Origin: Aphrocallistes beatrix
Taxonomy: Eukaryota > Porifera > Hexactinellida > Sceptrulophora > Aphrocallistidae
Direction: 5' to 3'
Assembly (NCBI GenBank): GCA_963281255.1
Contig: OY725498.1
Coordinates: forward strand, 4,588,001-4,652,000
DNA: 64,000 bases
Position 1 is the stretch's first letter, and the number at the start of each line of letters is the position of its first letter. Below the pieces are notes generated by a model. The model searched no databases, was not told where the DNA came from, and worked only from the letters and a program-made list of their open reading frames with translations. A program made the translations under genes and the position numbers. Shown piece by piece: positions 55,167-64,000 of this stretch.

Positions 55167-56468
55167 TTAAAATATTTGCAAAAGTGCATTTCTTTTATTG
55201 AACACGCACACTGGTTTGTTTCCACTGCGTATGGCGATTCCGGTTGGGAACACGAACTCTACACTCCCATTTCCTCCACCCCCTATACTCTTCACAAGCT
55301 CCCCTTCACCAGAAAAGAGATTGATGACACTCTTACTCGAATCCGTCATTAAGATCCCGCCGTTAGAATCTACATCGAAAAACCATGGATTTGCTAGTTG
55401 GTTAATAATGCCGCGAACAAGCATACTTCGCAGGTAATCCCCGTCAAAACCAAACAGATGGAGGCACTGATTGCTACCATCGAGGACTATTAGGTGATCA
55501 GGACTCGTCTTCACGTCCATTGGTCCGTATAGTATCCCCACGCCCATACTTATACAATGTTTCAGTCCAGCTGTGAAGCCTTGTACCCTATCGTTACCGT
55601 TGTCACAAACGTAGACTGTATTGCTAGCCCCTACCGTGATCCCGTATGGATGTTTAAACTTCCCTATTTCGCTACCTTTTCCGCCTGTTTTCTTCACGAA
55701 TTTCCCATCAGTCGTCCAATGTTGTATACTGTGAGAACCTTCCATCGTTGCAAACACTGAATTATCACGCACAGCCAGGCCGTAAGGCTTTTCTGTTTTA
55801 TGATAATCGCTGAAAGTTGACAAGTACTCCCCTTCGTAGCTAAACACCTGTATTCGATTATTCCCGTAGTCCGCAATGTAAATCCGAGCTGATGAGTCAT
55901 CAACTGCTATTCCTCTCGGGTTGTTGAGCTCCCCAGACTTAGCACCCTTGCTACAAGCCGTGATGGCAGGCTTCAGCAGCGTATTACAAGGGCCTGCTTG
56001 TATTGGACCTAATTCGGGGGTGGCACAGGTGGAACTGAAACTGATTGTTGAGTCAAATCCGTTCACTGGAGATGCCATTGTGACTTCTATCTTTATCTGA
56101 TCCAATTTCTCACTGATAGAATCGATGAGGTAGTCTTTACAGATTAATTTGATGTCTATTTCCATGTTTTTCCTCAAACCCCCGATCTTATCCTCTATCT
56201 CGTTCAATTGCTTGTTTTTAAAATCTTTGATTTGATTGCCTGTCAAAGAATCATCTATTTGTTCTTTCAACTTTAGCAGAGCTGTCAGATCTATTCGTGA
56301 AGGGTGGTATACTAACTCGTAATTCTCTTCGAGTTCTTCAAGTTGTTTTAGGAGCGCATCTCGTCTCTTTGTCAGTTCAATACTAAACTTGTCGAAATAG
56401 TCGATCACTTGATTTCTCGTGTAAATCAACTGATTTTGGACATCGAAGTTTGTTTGTTTATTTGCCAT
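55167..56468 (-). CDS. coiled-coil + NHL-repeat protein (TRIM-NHL-like without RING/B-box)
   Basis: Single exon, 433 aa. Residues about 10-140 form a coiled coil (KRRDALLKQLEELEENYELV), and from about 165 on an NHL six-bladed propeller. The propeller repeats carry GIAVDDSSARIYIADYGNNR, GITVGASNTVYVCDNGNDR and GIAIRSGNK. TRIM-NHL proteins have RING and B-box zinc fingers ahead of the coiled coil; here the start Met is followed directly by the coiled coil and no Cys/His clusters are visible. It may have no ligase activity and could bind RNA or protein through the propeller. Converges with FNDC3, 114 bases between stops. Confidence 0.8.
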   Translation of the reverse strand: MANKQTNFDVQNQLIYTRNQVIDYFDKFSIELTKRRDALLKQLEELEENYELVYHPSRIDLTALLKLKEQIDDSLTGNQIKDFKNKQLNEIEDKIGGLRKNMEIDIKLICKDYLIDSISEKLDQIKIEVTMASPVNGFDSTISFSSTCATPELGPIQAGPCNTLLKPAITACSKGAKSGELNNPRGIAVDDSSARIYIADYGNNRIQVFSYEGEYLSTFSDYHKTEKPYGLAVRDNSVFATMEGSHSIQHWTTDGKFVKKTGGKGSEIGKFKHPYGITVGASNTVYVCDNGNDRVQGFTAGLKHCISMGVGILYGPMDVKTSPDHLIVLDGSNQCLHLFGFDGDYLRSMLVRGIINQLANPWFFDVDSNGGILMTDSSKSVINLFSGEGELVKSIGGGGNGSVEFVFPTGIAIRSGNKPVCVFNKRNALLQIF

Positions 56469-57065
56469 TTCAAATACTTTTGTTTGATACGCGTATCTGG
56501 ACTATTTATGCAAGACCTACTGGTGCAATTTTTGTTTACATCAGTCTTAGAAGTAGAATCGCACTGAAAATTATTTGACCTTTGTTCTAAAAATATATAT
56601 ACTTCATATATAGAAATAGAAAATGTTCTTTTTTTAGTTTATCATCATGACTTTCAATCATTGAATATTTAAAATTTTCATGATTCGTAAAATATGAGTG
56701 CTATTATTAGGCTGTGTTGTACAAGATATTTGTGGTAAAAACAAAATTGATAGTAAGTTCAAAAAGCACTTAGTAGAACTCGGTTAGTACGGACTCGGAT
56801 AATACGTTCTTCGGTTTAGTACGTACTCATTTCTCTGCAAAACCCATCTATAATATAGATTTCTATGTAGTACAAACTCGGTTAGTACGTACTAATAATT
56901 CCTTCCCGAAGGGGTACGTCTTATCCGAGTTCTACTGTATTTATATCTTTGCTACTGACAATAAAGAGAGACTACAATACGAGATACTTTATCTGATTAG
57001 AATCAACTAATTCCATACACAACTATCTTCCTCTAACTAACTACTAATCATAACCTAATAGCAAA
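56469..57065. other. intergenic region with a repeat-like insert
   Basis: AT-rich except for the 56770-56937 segment annotated separately. No gene supported. Confidence 0.4.
56770..56937. mobile_element. pogo/Tc1-like miniature element (degenerate)
   Basis: The right end, read in reverse, is CAGTAGAACTCGGATAAGACG next to TA. The left end reads TAGTAGAACTCGGTTAGTACG. Inverted termini of CAGTAGAAC-CGG type next to TA are typical of pogo/Tigger-related MITEs. Internal copies of CTCGGTTAGTACG also occur. Left-end target duplication is not perfect. No coding capacity. Confidence 0.45.
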
Positions 57066-57863
57066 CTAGGTTGTTGGCTTGATCACACTCTTAGCTTGTT
57101 TCTCCGCTTCCACCACTGCTTCGTGTTCTTCTATCAGTTTGTTCAACTCCTCCTTTGTCATGATCTTTATCTCTGTCGGTGTACCATCAGGAAATTCTCC
57201 CTCTCTGCGCTGCAGAGTTGCTATTTCCACCGTGTCAACGCTAAGCTTAGCTGCGTCAATCGTTTTGCTCAGCACTTTAATAGCTAAGGCTTTCGCCTCT
57301 TGTAGCGTAGGCAGCTCGCCCTCCTTATACTCCTGCCTCAGCTGAGACATGGCTTGCTGCTGGTTCTTGCCGATACAGGTCGCTTTCCATCCACTGTAAT
57401 TCCCACTTGGGTCTGACTGGTAAAGTTGGTACTTGTAGTGCTTGTCCCACCCCATGTAGAGGATTGATACTCCGAACGGCCTTTGTCCGCCGAATTGTGT
57501 ATAGCGCTGCTTCACATCGGATAGAGACTGCACCAAATGTTCCACTGGCATCGGTTCTCCGTACTTGATGACGTGACGCTGTGCGGTCGTACGTAAGTAA
57601 TCCGTAAGCACATTAGCGTCGCCCGTAATCCCCGCTACGCTACAGGCCACGTGTTTATCTAACAGGTATATCTTCTCAGAGAAGCCGGCTTCATCCAGAA
57701 GAGGTGTTACTAGTCGGTACTCTGCAGCTAGAAGTATGCCGTCACTAGCCAACAGACCGAGACAGTTCCCTGCATGGTTAATCGCCTCCATGGCATACTC
57801 GACCTGGTAGAGACGTCCCTCTGGACTGAAGATGGTTGTCTTGGTGTCGTACTGACGAGACAT
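57066..57863 (-). CDS. PSMA4: 20S proteasome alpha-3 subunit
   Basis: 265 aa, single coding exon. The N-terminal alpha signature [23 protein letters not shown] is intact, followed by [39 protein letters not shown] and [17 protein letters not shown], matching PSMA4 throughout. A Glu/Lys-rich C-terminal tail follows. Structural, non-catalytic subunit of the outer ring. An acceptor (TTTATTTTTAG) lies two bases before the ATG, and a matching donor-like AATC/GTAAGTAG lies at about 57970, so a roughly 100-base 5' UTR intron is likely. Confidence 0.97.
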   Translation of the reverse strand: MSRQYDTKTTIFSPEGRLYQVEYAMEAINHAGNCLGLLASDGILLAAEYRLVTPLLDEAGFSEKIYLLDKHVACSVAGITGDANVLTDYLRTTAQRHVIKYGEPMPVEHLVQSLSDVKQRYTQFGGQRPFGVSILYMGWDKHYKYQLYQSDPSGNYSGWKATCIGKNQQQAMSQLRQEYKEGELPTLQEAKALAIKVLSKTIDAAKLSVDTVEIATLQRREGEFPDGTPTEIKIMTKEELNKLIEEHEAVVEAEKQAKSVIKPTT

Positions 57864-58247
57864 AACTAAAAATAAACAGACAAGAAAGGAGGAAGTAGCA
57901 GTAAAGGTTGATAGGCCATGGCCTGACTGCTTCCGGATATCGATATTGAAATCGAACTTGGTGACTACTTACGATTGTGCAAAAGTATAACTTGCACAAT
58001 TTTCAATTTCATATTTAATCCAAGTTTGTACTTGATCATCTAAGATCATCAATGAAGCTATGACGCAGCTAGTATACCCCAGACCCCTATAGACCCCTCC
58101 CCCCCTAATATACGGAATGCCTGTCTAAACACTTCGCGAGAACCTTGACTGCAAGTCCTATTCGAAAGATACTAATTTTAAATTGAGAATGTCAAAATTA
58201 AAGAGAGATATCAGTCTAAGTATATAACTAAGTTGAGAGGGTTGCAA
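57864..58247. other. PSMA4 upstream region and EED 3' flank
   Basis: Contains the probable 5' UTR intron of PSMA4 and a C-rich string (58077-58103). No other gene seen. Confidence 0.4.
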
Positions 58248-59393
58248 TTAAGACAGTTTATCCCACCTCCAAATAGTGCAGTCATCACATGCGACTATTA
58301 GCACCTTGGCATCAGGACTAAAGCACACCTGTCGCACTGTGGAGTTACACGAGGCGTGTGTGAGGGGCACGGCTCGCGGCTTTTTAGCTACCCGAAGGCT
58401 GTAGAGGAAGACATTTCCATTCTGGTTCCCTGCTGCCAGGATATTATAGTCCATGTCCATACTGAACCGTATGTACCATATCGTACTATCGGGTACGGTG
58501 TAAGTGTAGAGAATGGTAGTTTTGTGTTCTGTACCTATCCCACTCGATGCGCCCTTCTTAGAAAGCTCAGGCTTCCAACACACTATAGCGTTCTCACAAG
58601 CTTTCGACAGTACAAGCGCTCCAAGCCATCGCACACAATCAACATAATTCGTGTGCACGTCACGCGTAGAGAACTTTGCTGAAAAGACGTTAATCGTTTT
58701 AAAAGACCGGACCTTGTCAACTGGACTGTGTTCGTAGGATTTAACTAGAATGGCATCTCTCAGGGTCTCCTCCTCCAAATCCCATATTTTCACGGCATGG
58801 TCTATCCCACAGGACACCAGTAAGTTACCCGTGTGGTTGATATCAATGGCTAACACCTCGTCTCGATGTCCCTCCATTCCCGCTAGAATAGCGATACAAA
58901 CTACAGTCTGGATGTTCCAAATACGAATTGAGTGATCCTTACTCGCAGAGAACAAGATTTCTGGCTTGCAACTATGGAATTTTAAGTCATTAACGGAGTC
59001 TCCATGTCCTAGCAGAGACCTGTACGGCTTTCCATTGGTAACGTTTAATACGTGAATGCAGGCCTTAGCTCCGGCCATGGCAAGCAATGACTCGGAATTT
59101 GCATTATAACTCCAAACACACGTGTAGAATTCTTCCTCCGAGTTCGGATCTATGTACACCTGTATTGGAGTGATGGTGTCGGGTTCAGTGCAATCGTATA
59201 TGGTTGCACGGTTGCTCCCGACACTGGCAAATATTTTCTGGTTCTCCTTGCCTAGGTAATTGTTAAACTGAACACAGTAGATTGGCCTTTTGTGGTCCTC
59301 TTTGATATATTTGGTGAATTTGTATCTGGGAAGGACGAATGAACTCGCGCTTGATTCCTCTGCTTCGATGTCAGATAAAGAACTCGTGTCCAT
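58248..59393 (-). CDS. EED: Polycomb protein EED
   Basis: Single exon, 381 aa. Acidic start, then the WD40 propeller that is the H3K27me3 reader and scaffold of PRC2. It matches EED in every blade: IFASVGSNRATIYDC, EEFYTCVWSYN, GHGDSVNDLKFH, SKDHSIRIWNIQT, GHRDEVLAIDI, CGIDHAVKIWDLEEE, FSTRDVHTNYVDCVRWLG, CENAIVCWKPE and a final DDCTIWRWDKL. Cage residues equal to human Tyr148 (in FYTC) and Trp364/Tyr365 (in IWYIRFSMD) are present; human Phe97 is replaced by Tyr (PIYCVQF). The N-terminus is shorter than in vertebrates (~441 aa). Single intronless copy in the window. Confidence 0.96.
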   Translation of the reverse strand: MDTSSLSDIEAEESSASSFVLPRYKFTKYIKEDHKRPIYCVQFNNYLGKENQKIFASVGSNRATIYDCTEPDTITPIQVYIDPNSEEEFYTCVWSYNANSESLLAMAGAKACIHVLNVTNGKPYRSLLGHGDSVNDLKFHSCKPEILFSASKDHSIRIWNIQTVVCIAILAGMEGHRDEVLAIDINHTGNLLVSCGIDHAVKIWDLEEETLRDAILVKSYEHSPVDKVRSFKTINVFSAKFSTRDVHTNYVDCVRWLGALVLSKACENAIVCWKPELSKKGASSGIGTEHKTTILYTYTVPDSTIWYIRFSMDMDYNILAAGNQNGNVFLYSLRVAKKPRAVPLTHASCNSTVRQVCFSPDAKVLIVACDDCTIWRWDKLS

Positions 59394-59872
59394 GCCTTAT
59401 CTGCATATGTACATGATTATATTAAAATTAATCATCTTAACAGAATGAAGAATTATACAAATTTTTTATGAGAAGCTTTTCACTATCATTTGACTAATCA
59501 TTACTTTAGATAATTAGAAATCCTTGCTTCAGTTATATATGGCTGTAGTTCATCTACATGCTACATTTAACCTTCTCAGTTCGCCAGAGAAGCCATGTTT
59601 TGTCAAGAATGCAAGAATCCCATTGTCTCTTAAAATATGCTGCAACAAGAACAAGTTACCATGTATTGCAGTGCTAGTGACGAACAATGGTTGGTTATCT
59701 ACCAGGTGAACAGATGGAGGAGATGATTACCCTTAACGACAGATTCCTAAATAACTTAGAATGAAGATTAATTAATATACGATTTGTCTAAATATAATTA
59801 TCAAAAAATTACAAGAACTAAAGAGAACACACATTTGTACACATTTCTCTGTTTAATTAAATAAACTTTTGA
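59394..59872. other. intergenic, no gene seen
   Basis: EED upstream region and 3' flank of the MRH-type gene. A 61-codon plus-strand frame (59524-59709) lacks supporting features. Confidence 0.4.
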
Positions 59873-60652
59873 TTATATTTGTGCATAAGAGGCACTTCTC
59901 TTTGAAAGATTGTCTCTTGCGCATTGTAAGCAAGGAGCAGCCACCAGATAAAAACCATCAAAGAAAAGGATAGGTGTCTCTTTCCAAAACCCAAAATTGG
60001 GAATCATTTCAACACCTTTCGCTCCCTTCATTTTCCAATTCACAATAGCTCCTATTAGAAAGTAGAGGCCGAATGCGAAAAACCCTAAAATGAGAAGAAT
60101 GAAGAGAACGGGTGCTGTCGCGGAATATTCCCTGTACCCAGGACAACCGTACTTCGTGTGGAGAGCGAATTCTGTGTGGTCGTAGTACATTCCAAGGAAA
60201 CTTAGATCGCCAAACACGTCCTCATCACATCTGACATTCACAGTCGAATTACGCCCTGAGTCCCCCAGTCTGAAGAGAATGTCTATCTGTAAGGGGTAAG
60301 GGTTAGAAACGGAAAATTCTGCAGTGTATTGTTTGCCCAAGTTGTAGTAAATGTGAACTCCCTCTGCAACATTCAGATCTTGGCAGATGGCAACGTCATT
60401 CTCTAGGCTGCACGTACTCGTTTCGTCCCCATACTGCCTAGACTGACAGAGAAATAGTTGATAGATTGAGTTTTCTCCTTCAGTTATTAATTCTTTATAG
60501 GCCAATGGACTAAGGTCTACAATCTCTCCGTTTGAAAGTAGACAAGAACACGAGTTTATTTTCGTACAAGTGAGGCGGTCTTCTGCGTAAATCTGACCAA
60601 TGCATAGAAAAAGCGCGGACAGCAGGATCAATAGTCTGGACAACTTCTCCAT
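59873..60652 (-). CDS. MRH-domain type I membrane protein (M6PR/Atg27-like)
   Basis: 259 aa from ATG 60652 (signal peptide MEKLSRLLILLSALFLCIG). A Cys-rich luminal domain (about 28-175) has cysteine spacing and strands like a mannose-6-phosphate-receptor-homology domain (CSCLLSNGEIVDLSPL, CSLENDVAIC, NVRCDEDVFG, YGCP). One membrane span (APVLFILLILGFFAFGLYFLIGA) is followed by a cytosolic tail with VEMIPNFGFWKETPILFFDG. That tail pattern (P..FW....F.DG) is shared by M6PR and Atg27. Likely a Golgi/endosome sorting or autophagy-related receptor; sugar-binding residues cannot be confirmed by eye. The frame is open nine codons upstream, but the signal peptide fixes the start. Confidence 0.72.
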   Translation of the reverse strand: MEKLSRLLILLSALFLCIGQIYAEDRLTCTKINSCSCLLSNGEIVDLSPLAYKELITEGENSIYQLFLCQSRQYGDETSTCSLENDVAICQDLNVAEGVHIYYNLGKQYTAEFSVSNPYPLQIDILFRLGDSGRNSTVNVRCDEDVFGDLSFLGMYYDHTEFALHTKYGCPGYREYSATAPVLFILLILGFFAFGLYFLIGAIVNWKMKGAKGVEMIPNFGFWKETPILFFDGFYLVAAPCLQCARDNLSKRSASYAQI

Positions 60653-61386
60653 TTGTTTGAGTTGAATAACACACAACACTGATGTATTTGTAGTAATGTA
60701 TCGAGGAAGGGAATGAGACTATAAATGAAGCCTACATCGAATGTTCATATGCTCAATCTGGAAGCCAATCGCGACTGAGACACAGCGCATCCCATCAAAA
60801 CCGAAATCTATAAATCCATTTATTCTCTGCTATTGATTGTTGAGTATCCTTTCTCGGAAGCATGCAAGGAGCTTCTACGATTGAACATATGTTATTGTAG
60901 AAACTTATATGGTGAGCTGTATTGAAATTGAGAAGAATCTAAACGGCGTAATAGGCAATAATCAGAGGCAAATTGTATACATTTTCAATATTAAGAAAGT
61001 AACTTACAAGTCCATCCAATCTTTATTATTACCAAACAAATACACTTCCCCTCGAATTGATATGCTCTGAGAAATAGCAAGTTGAGTAGCTCTGTCTGAC
61101 TAATATAATAATTCTATGTAAATAAGATCAATAAAAGATTTGTATTTAGTAAACAAAATTATAATAAATATACAATACGTAAATAGTACATGAAACCTCA
61201 ACTGTGATAAAACTCGGTCTAAATAAAAAATTCGAAGTATTATTAGTATTGCCAATCTGTAAAATAATCATCCTCAGAAGTATAGTATTTTTCAAATGAA
61301 TTTATTCGTACTTATAACTATCATTAGTATACAAAAGACGCTCGTAGAACTAAGTGTTTTGGTTAAGGATATTATCCTAAGAAAGA
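60653..61386. other. intergenic, no gene seen
   Basis: AT-rich spacer of 0.73 kb between the MRH-type gene and ALDH7A1. No ORF, RNA gene or clear repeat. Confidence 0.5.
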
Positions 61387-62988
61387 CTATTCAAACTTTA
61401 TTCCTTGCGCGAGAGGCAACTCATCACTGTAGTTGATCGTACACGTAGATCGCCGCATGTACTGCTTCCAAGCATCTGACCCCGCTTCTCTCCCCCACCC
61501 GGTAGCTTTGTTCCCGCCGAAAGCGCCACCAATTTCGGCGCCACTCGTTGGAATGTTCACATTCACGATCCCGCAATCAGACCCATGGGGTCCTAGCCAC
61601 TTGAAAACCTTCCCCACATCTTTGGTGAAGAGTGAAGATGTCAGGCCTTGTTGTACCTCATTGTTCCAAGACACGGCCTCCTCCAGGGATGAAAATTTCG
61701 ACACGTAAGTAATGGGTACGAAAGTCTCTTTCCAAACAATAGGGGCATCGTGTGCAATTTCGGTTATTAGAGTAGGTTCAACGAAGTTCCCTGGCCTATC
61801 TACTTTCTTTCCGCCGCAAGCTACCTTTCCTCCTTGATCAACAGCTTGCTTAACCGCAGACTGGAATTCGCCAACTGCCCTCTCACTATGCAACGGTCCG
61901 TACAACACCCCCTCTTCCATAGGGTCTCCCATCGGTACTTGTTTGTACGCCTTCACTAACTGATCAACAATCTGGTCGTGAACGGACTTGTGGAGTAGGA
62001 CACGCCTTGTGGTGGTACAACGCTGTCCAGCCGTTCCAACACACGCGAAAAGCATAGAGCGAACTGCCATCTCGACATCTGCATCATCATTCACAATCAA
62101 TGCATTATTCCCGCCTAACTCAAGCAGATGCCTTCCAAACCGTTCTTGTACTGTAGTGCCAACTTGACGTCCAACCTCAGTACTCCCTGTGAACGACAAT
62201 AAGTCCACACGTCTATCCTTAGCCATCTCCTGTCCGATATTTGCACCGCCTGAGACTAGAGAACAGATACTGCCTGGGTGGCCATTAGCTTCGAGGACAG
62301 ATTGAATGATACGCGTGATGGCTATGGAGACGAGGGGTGAGGTGGGGGCTCCTTTCAACAGAGTACAGTTGCCACAGACAAGCGAGAGTGTATGATTCCA
62401 CCCGAACACTGCAGCGGGGAAATTGAAGGCAGTGATGATGCCAATGAGACCAAGAGGGTTCCAGTTTTCAAGCAGCATATGGCCAGGACGCTCGGAAGGC
62501 ATGACACTACCCCCCAACATCCTACTGAGGCCGACAGCAAAATCGCACATGTCAATGTACTCCTGAACTTCGCCTATCCCTTCGGGCAGGATTTTGCCTA
62601 CCTCCAGACTTAGGAGCTTTCCGAGGTCTTCTAGCTTCGCGCGAAGTGCTCCTCCAACTTGACGTACTATTTCCCCTCTCTTTGGACCAGGGATGAGTGA
62701 CCATTGCTTCCAGGCCTCCCGTGACTTCACTACCGTGTCATTATACTCCTGAATGGTTCCGAATGTCACGTGCGCAATAGGTTCGTTGGTGGTAGGAGAG
62801 TATGAAGTAACTTTCTCACCGCTCCCACCCCAAGCACCGTTGAAAACTCCGTGGTTGTTCTCTTCGATCCCAAGGCGCTTTAGGAAGGAGTATTTGGGAT
62901 TGTTCACGAGTAGAGAGAAATAGCGGATGTTAGAATGTTGGAAGTTGGAGTGACGAAGCCTGAAAGCTGAAGATATAATGCGCTGCAT
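61387..62988 (-). CDS. ALDH7A1: antiquitin, alpha-aminoadipic semialdehyde dehydrogenase
   Basis: Single exon, 533 aa, including an N-terminal basic/hydrophobic presequence ([17 protein letters not shown]) suggesting mitochondria. The rest is a complete ALDH7 enzyme: [33 protein letters not shown], catalytic Glu in [11 protein letters not shown], catalytic Cys in [39 protein letters not shown]. It oxidises aminoadipate semialdehyde to aminoadipate in lysine breakdown with NAD+. ALDH7 family features such as GGNNA and AGQRCTT separate it from other ALDHs. The usual E-T-F-A-P motif reads ETFVPI. Confidence 0.96.
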   Translation of the reverse strand: MQRIISSAFRLRHSNFQHSNIRYFSLLVNNPKYSFLKRLGIEENNHGVFNGAWGGSGEKVTSYSPTTNEPIAHVTFGTIQEYNDTVVKSREAWKQWSLIPGPKRGEIVRQVGGALRAKLEDLGKLLSLEVGKILPEGIGEVQEYIDMCDFAVGLSRMLGGSVMPSERPGHMLLENWNPLGLIGIITAFNFPAAVFGWNHTLSLVCGNCTLLKGAPTSPLVSIAITRIIQSVLEANGHPGSICSLVSGGANIGQEMAKDRRVDLLSFTGSTEVGRQVGTTVQERFGRHLLELGGNNALIVNDDADVEMAVRSMLFACVGTAGQRCTTTRRVLLHKSVHDQIVDQLVKAYKQVPMGDPMEEGVLYGPLHSERAVGEFQSAVKQAVDQGGKVACGGKKVDRPGNFVEPTLITEIAHDAPIVWKETFVPITYVSKFSSLEEAVSWNNEVQQGLTSSLFTKDVGKVFKWLGPHGSDCGIVNVNIPTSGAEIGGAFGGNKATGWGREAGSDAWKQYMRRSTCTINYSDELPLAQGIKFE

Positions 62989-63379
62989 TCTTAAAGTACA
63001 AATTCTCGCAATTATTTAAAGTATTGGTACATAAAAAGGACCAGTTCAGTCGTATAGTAAGTAGAGAACGTAGAGAAATATTATTATAATTATTAAGAAA
63101 AGTATGACAATGTATAAATAACTAGCAAAGAATATATAAAAAGTTGCTACAAATTATAAATATGAAAAGTTGCTACAAATTATGTATAGAAATATTGTCC
63201 TACTATTAGAAAGTAACAAAGGATAAATAAAGAAGTTCAACTATATAATACGAATAATAAGAACAGCTCCATCCATATCAGCTTAAAAGATGCATTAATT
63301 AAATATTTTTTATTTGAACTAAGTTCGCAGCTTCGAACTTAGCATTTTGGGGAAATGTTTCGATGTATAATTATCTTAA
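62989..63379. other. intergenic, no gene seen
   Basis: Very AT-rich. It contains two near-copies of AAAAGTTGCTACAAATTAT (about 63140-63184), a short direct repeat. No gene. Confidence 0.5.
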
Positions 63380-63954
63380 TCAACAAAGTTTGTATGTTAT
63401 GAGGTAGCTCGGGTAAGCCAAGCAGTCCTCATATAGGATGTAAACCTTGGTGTTTCCTGTTACTCCATTCACAGAATGGTAACCGGGAGGGGGTGAGGAA
63501 ATACTATCATTTTGTGCTAATTTCTTGGAGTTTCCAACAAATACTTTGGCCATAAACATACAGTATTCGTCTTCTGACACTTGATAAGCATAGTCATGTG
63601 AATAAGCTGCATTTACAGCGAAATATATCCCCTTACCCCAAAGACCAACCCCTGAAAAACTGATTTGAAAGCCTAAAGGGCTATCTGATATTAAATGTGG
63701 ATTTGTACTGGACGATCCGTGGAACAAAGGTTTGATCAAGAGAGACCCTTCAGGGAGAGGTGGGGTTCCAGTTGTCATTTGAAATTTTGATTCGACTTTT
63801 TGTTTGAAATGGGTCCAACAATCTTTGTTGTGTATCTTTTTAATGTGAACAATCTCTGCATTTGTGAGACACTCTAAAAATCTCCTAGCTACTGCGTAAT
63901 ACTCCTCACAATCTTCGGACAGTATCTCGAATTTAATATCAGACCTGATATGAA
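63380..63954 (-). CDS. PARP catalytic domain, PARP14/15-type (partial)
   Basis: Last exon of a gene that continues past the window. The acceptor TTTCTCTCTTTAG precedes 63954, and the frame stays open through the Met at 63778 to the stop at 63380 (about 190 aa). It has the ADP-ribosyltransferase fold of the macro-PARP group: IVHIKKIHNKDCWTHF, LFHGSSSTNP with the NAD-binding His, GLWGKGIYFAVNAAYSHDYA with the second Tyr, and AYPSYLITYKL at the end. At the position of the PARP1 catalytic Glu (before Y-I-V-Y) there is Val (KVYILY), so mono- rather than poly-ADP-ribosylation is expected. Upstream domains (macro, WWE or others) are not visible. Confidence 0.85.
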
Positions 63955-64000
63955 CTAAAGAGAGAAAATGTGTAAAAATACATTATACAATATACTAATC

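Noticed and set aside
57900..58130. Possible small RNA gene upstream of PSMA4
   Set aside because: No tRNA A/B boxes or snoRNA C/D boxes could be identified; the region is better explained by a 5' UTR intron.

Overview
This window is animal-type nuclear DNA. It is AT-rich and gene-dense, with about two dozen protein genes in 64 kb. Most introns are only about 55-100 bases, and many large genes are intronless. The gene set is metazoan or close holozoan: an integrin alpha chain, two receptor-type tyrosine phosphatases, EED, cereblon, WDR47, maspardin, dymeclin, TMEM87, FNDC3, CFAP74 and a laminin-G fragment. A myosin with a C-terminal SH2 domain and fibronectin-III receptors unlike bilaterian ones point to an early-branching animal. 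A sponge is my best guess from compactness, base composition and content, but this is inference. There is no bacterial, viral or organellar signal, no rRNA or CRISPR array, and I recognised no tRNA.

Layout. 1-940 (-): transmembrane and juxtamembrane exons of a receptor tyrosine phosphatase cut by the window edge. 1308-1910 (+): laminin-G exons. 2345-9380 (+): an HHIPL-like secreted protein with an NTR domain, METTL1, a PLC-X protein and an R3HDM4-like protein. 9405-15250 (-): WDR47 and SPG21. 15508-20774 (-): an 18-exon tandem-domain receptor tyrosine phosphatase, with a small leucine-zipper-like gene lying antisense in one intron. 20807-22166 (+): UCP4/SLC25A27. 22283-26659 (-): IER3IP1 and PLEKHM2. 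27746-29693 (+): an FN3 transmembrane protein with a repeated RRxSLP tail. 30846-37311 (+): SH2-myosin, DYM and SUB1. 37671-45297 (+): TMEM87, whose 5.9-kb first intron encloses DBR1 and an integrin alpha gene on the opposite strand. 45563-55052 (+): HSCB, CFAP74-like, CRBN and FNDC3. 55167-63954 (-): a coiled-coil/NHL protein, PSMA4, EED, an MRH-type membrane protein, ALDH7A1 and a partial PARP catalytic domain.

For every spliced gene I checked that reading phase is kept across each proposed junction. All the full models (18 exons in the phosphatase, 7 in WDR47) keep frame.

Mobile DNA is sparse. The clearest case is a pair of short hAT-type MITEs at 17091-17237 and 21285-21494. They share GGGCATGCC termini, each has a perfect 8-bp target duplication, and they lie in introns of two neighbouring genes. 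A degenerate pogo-like element lies near 56770.

The genes mostly serve unrelated housekeeping roles (tRNA methylation, lariat debranching, proteasome, Fe-S assembly, Golgi and lysosome traffic, Polycomb). They do not form one pathway. The most unusual protein-level features are the RRxSLP array, the SH2-tailed myosin, an integrin alpha tail without GFFKR, a phosphatase whose second domain has lost its catalytic motif, and cereblon with isoleucine at the position of human Val388.
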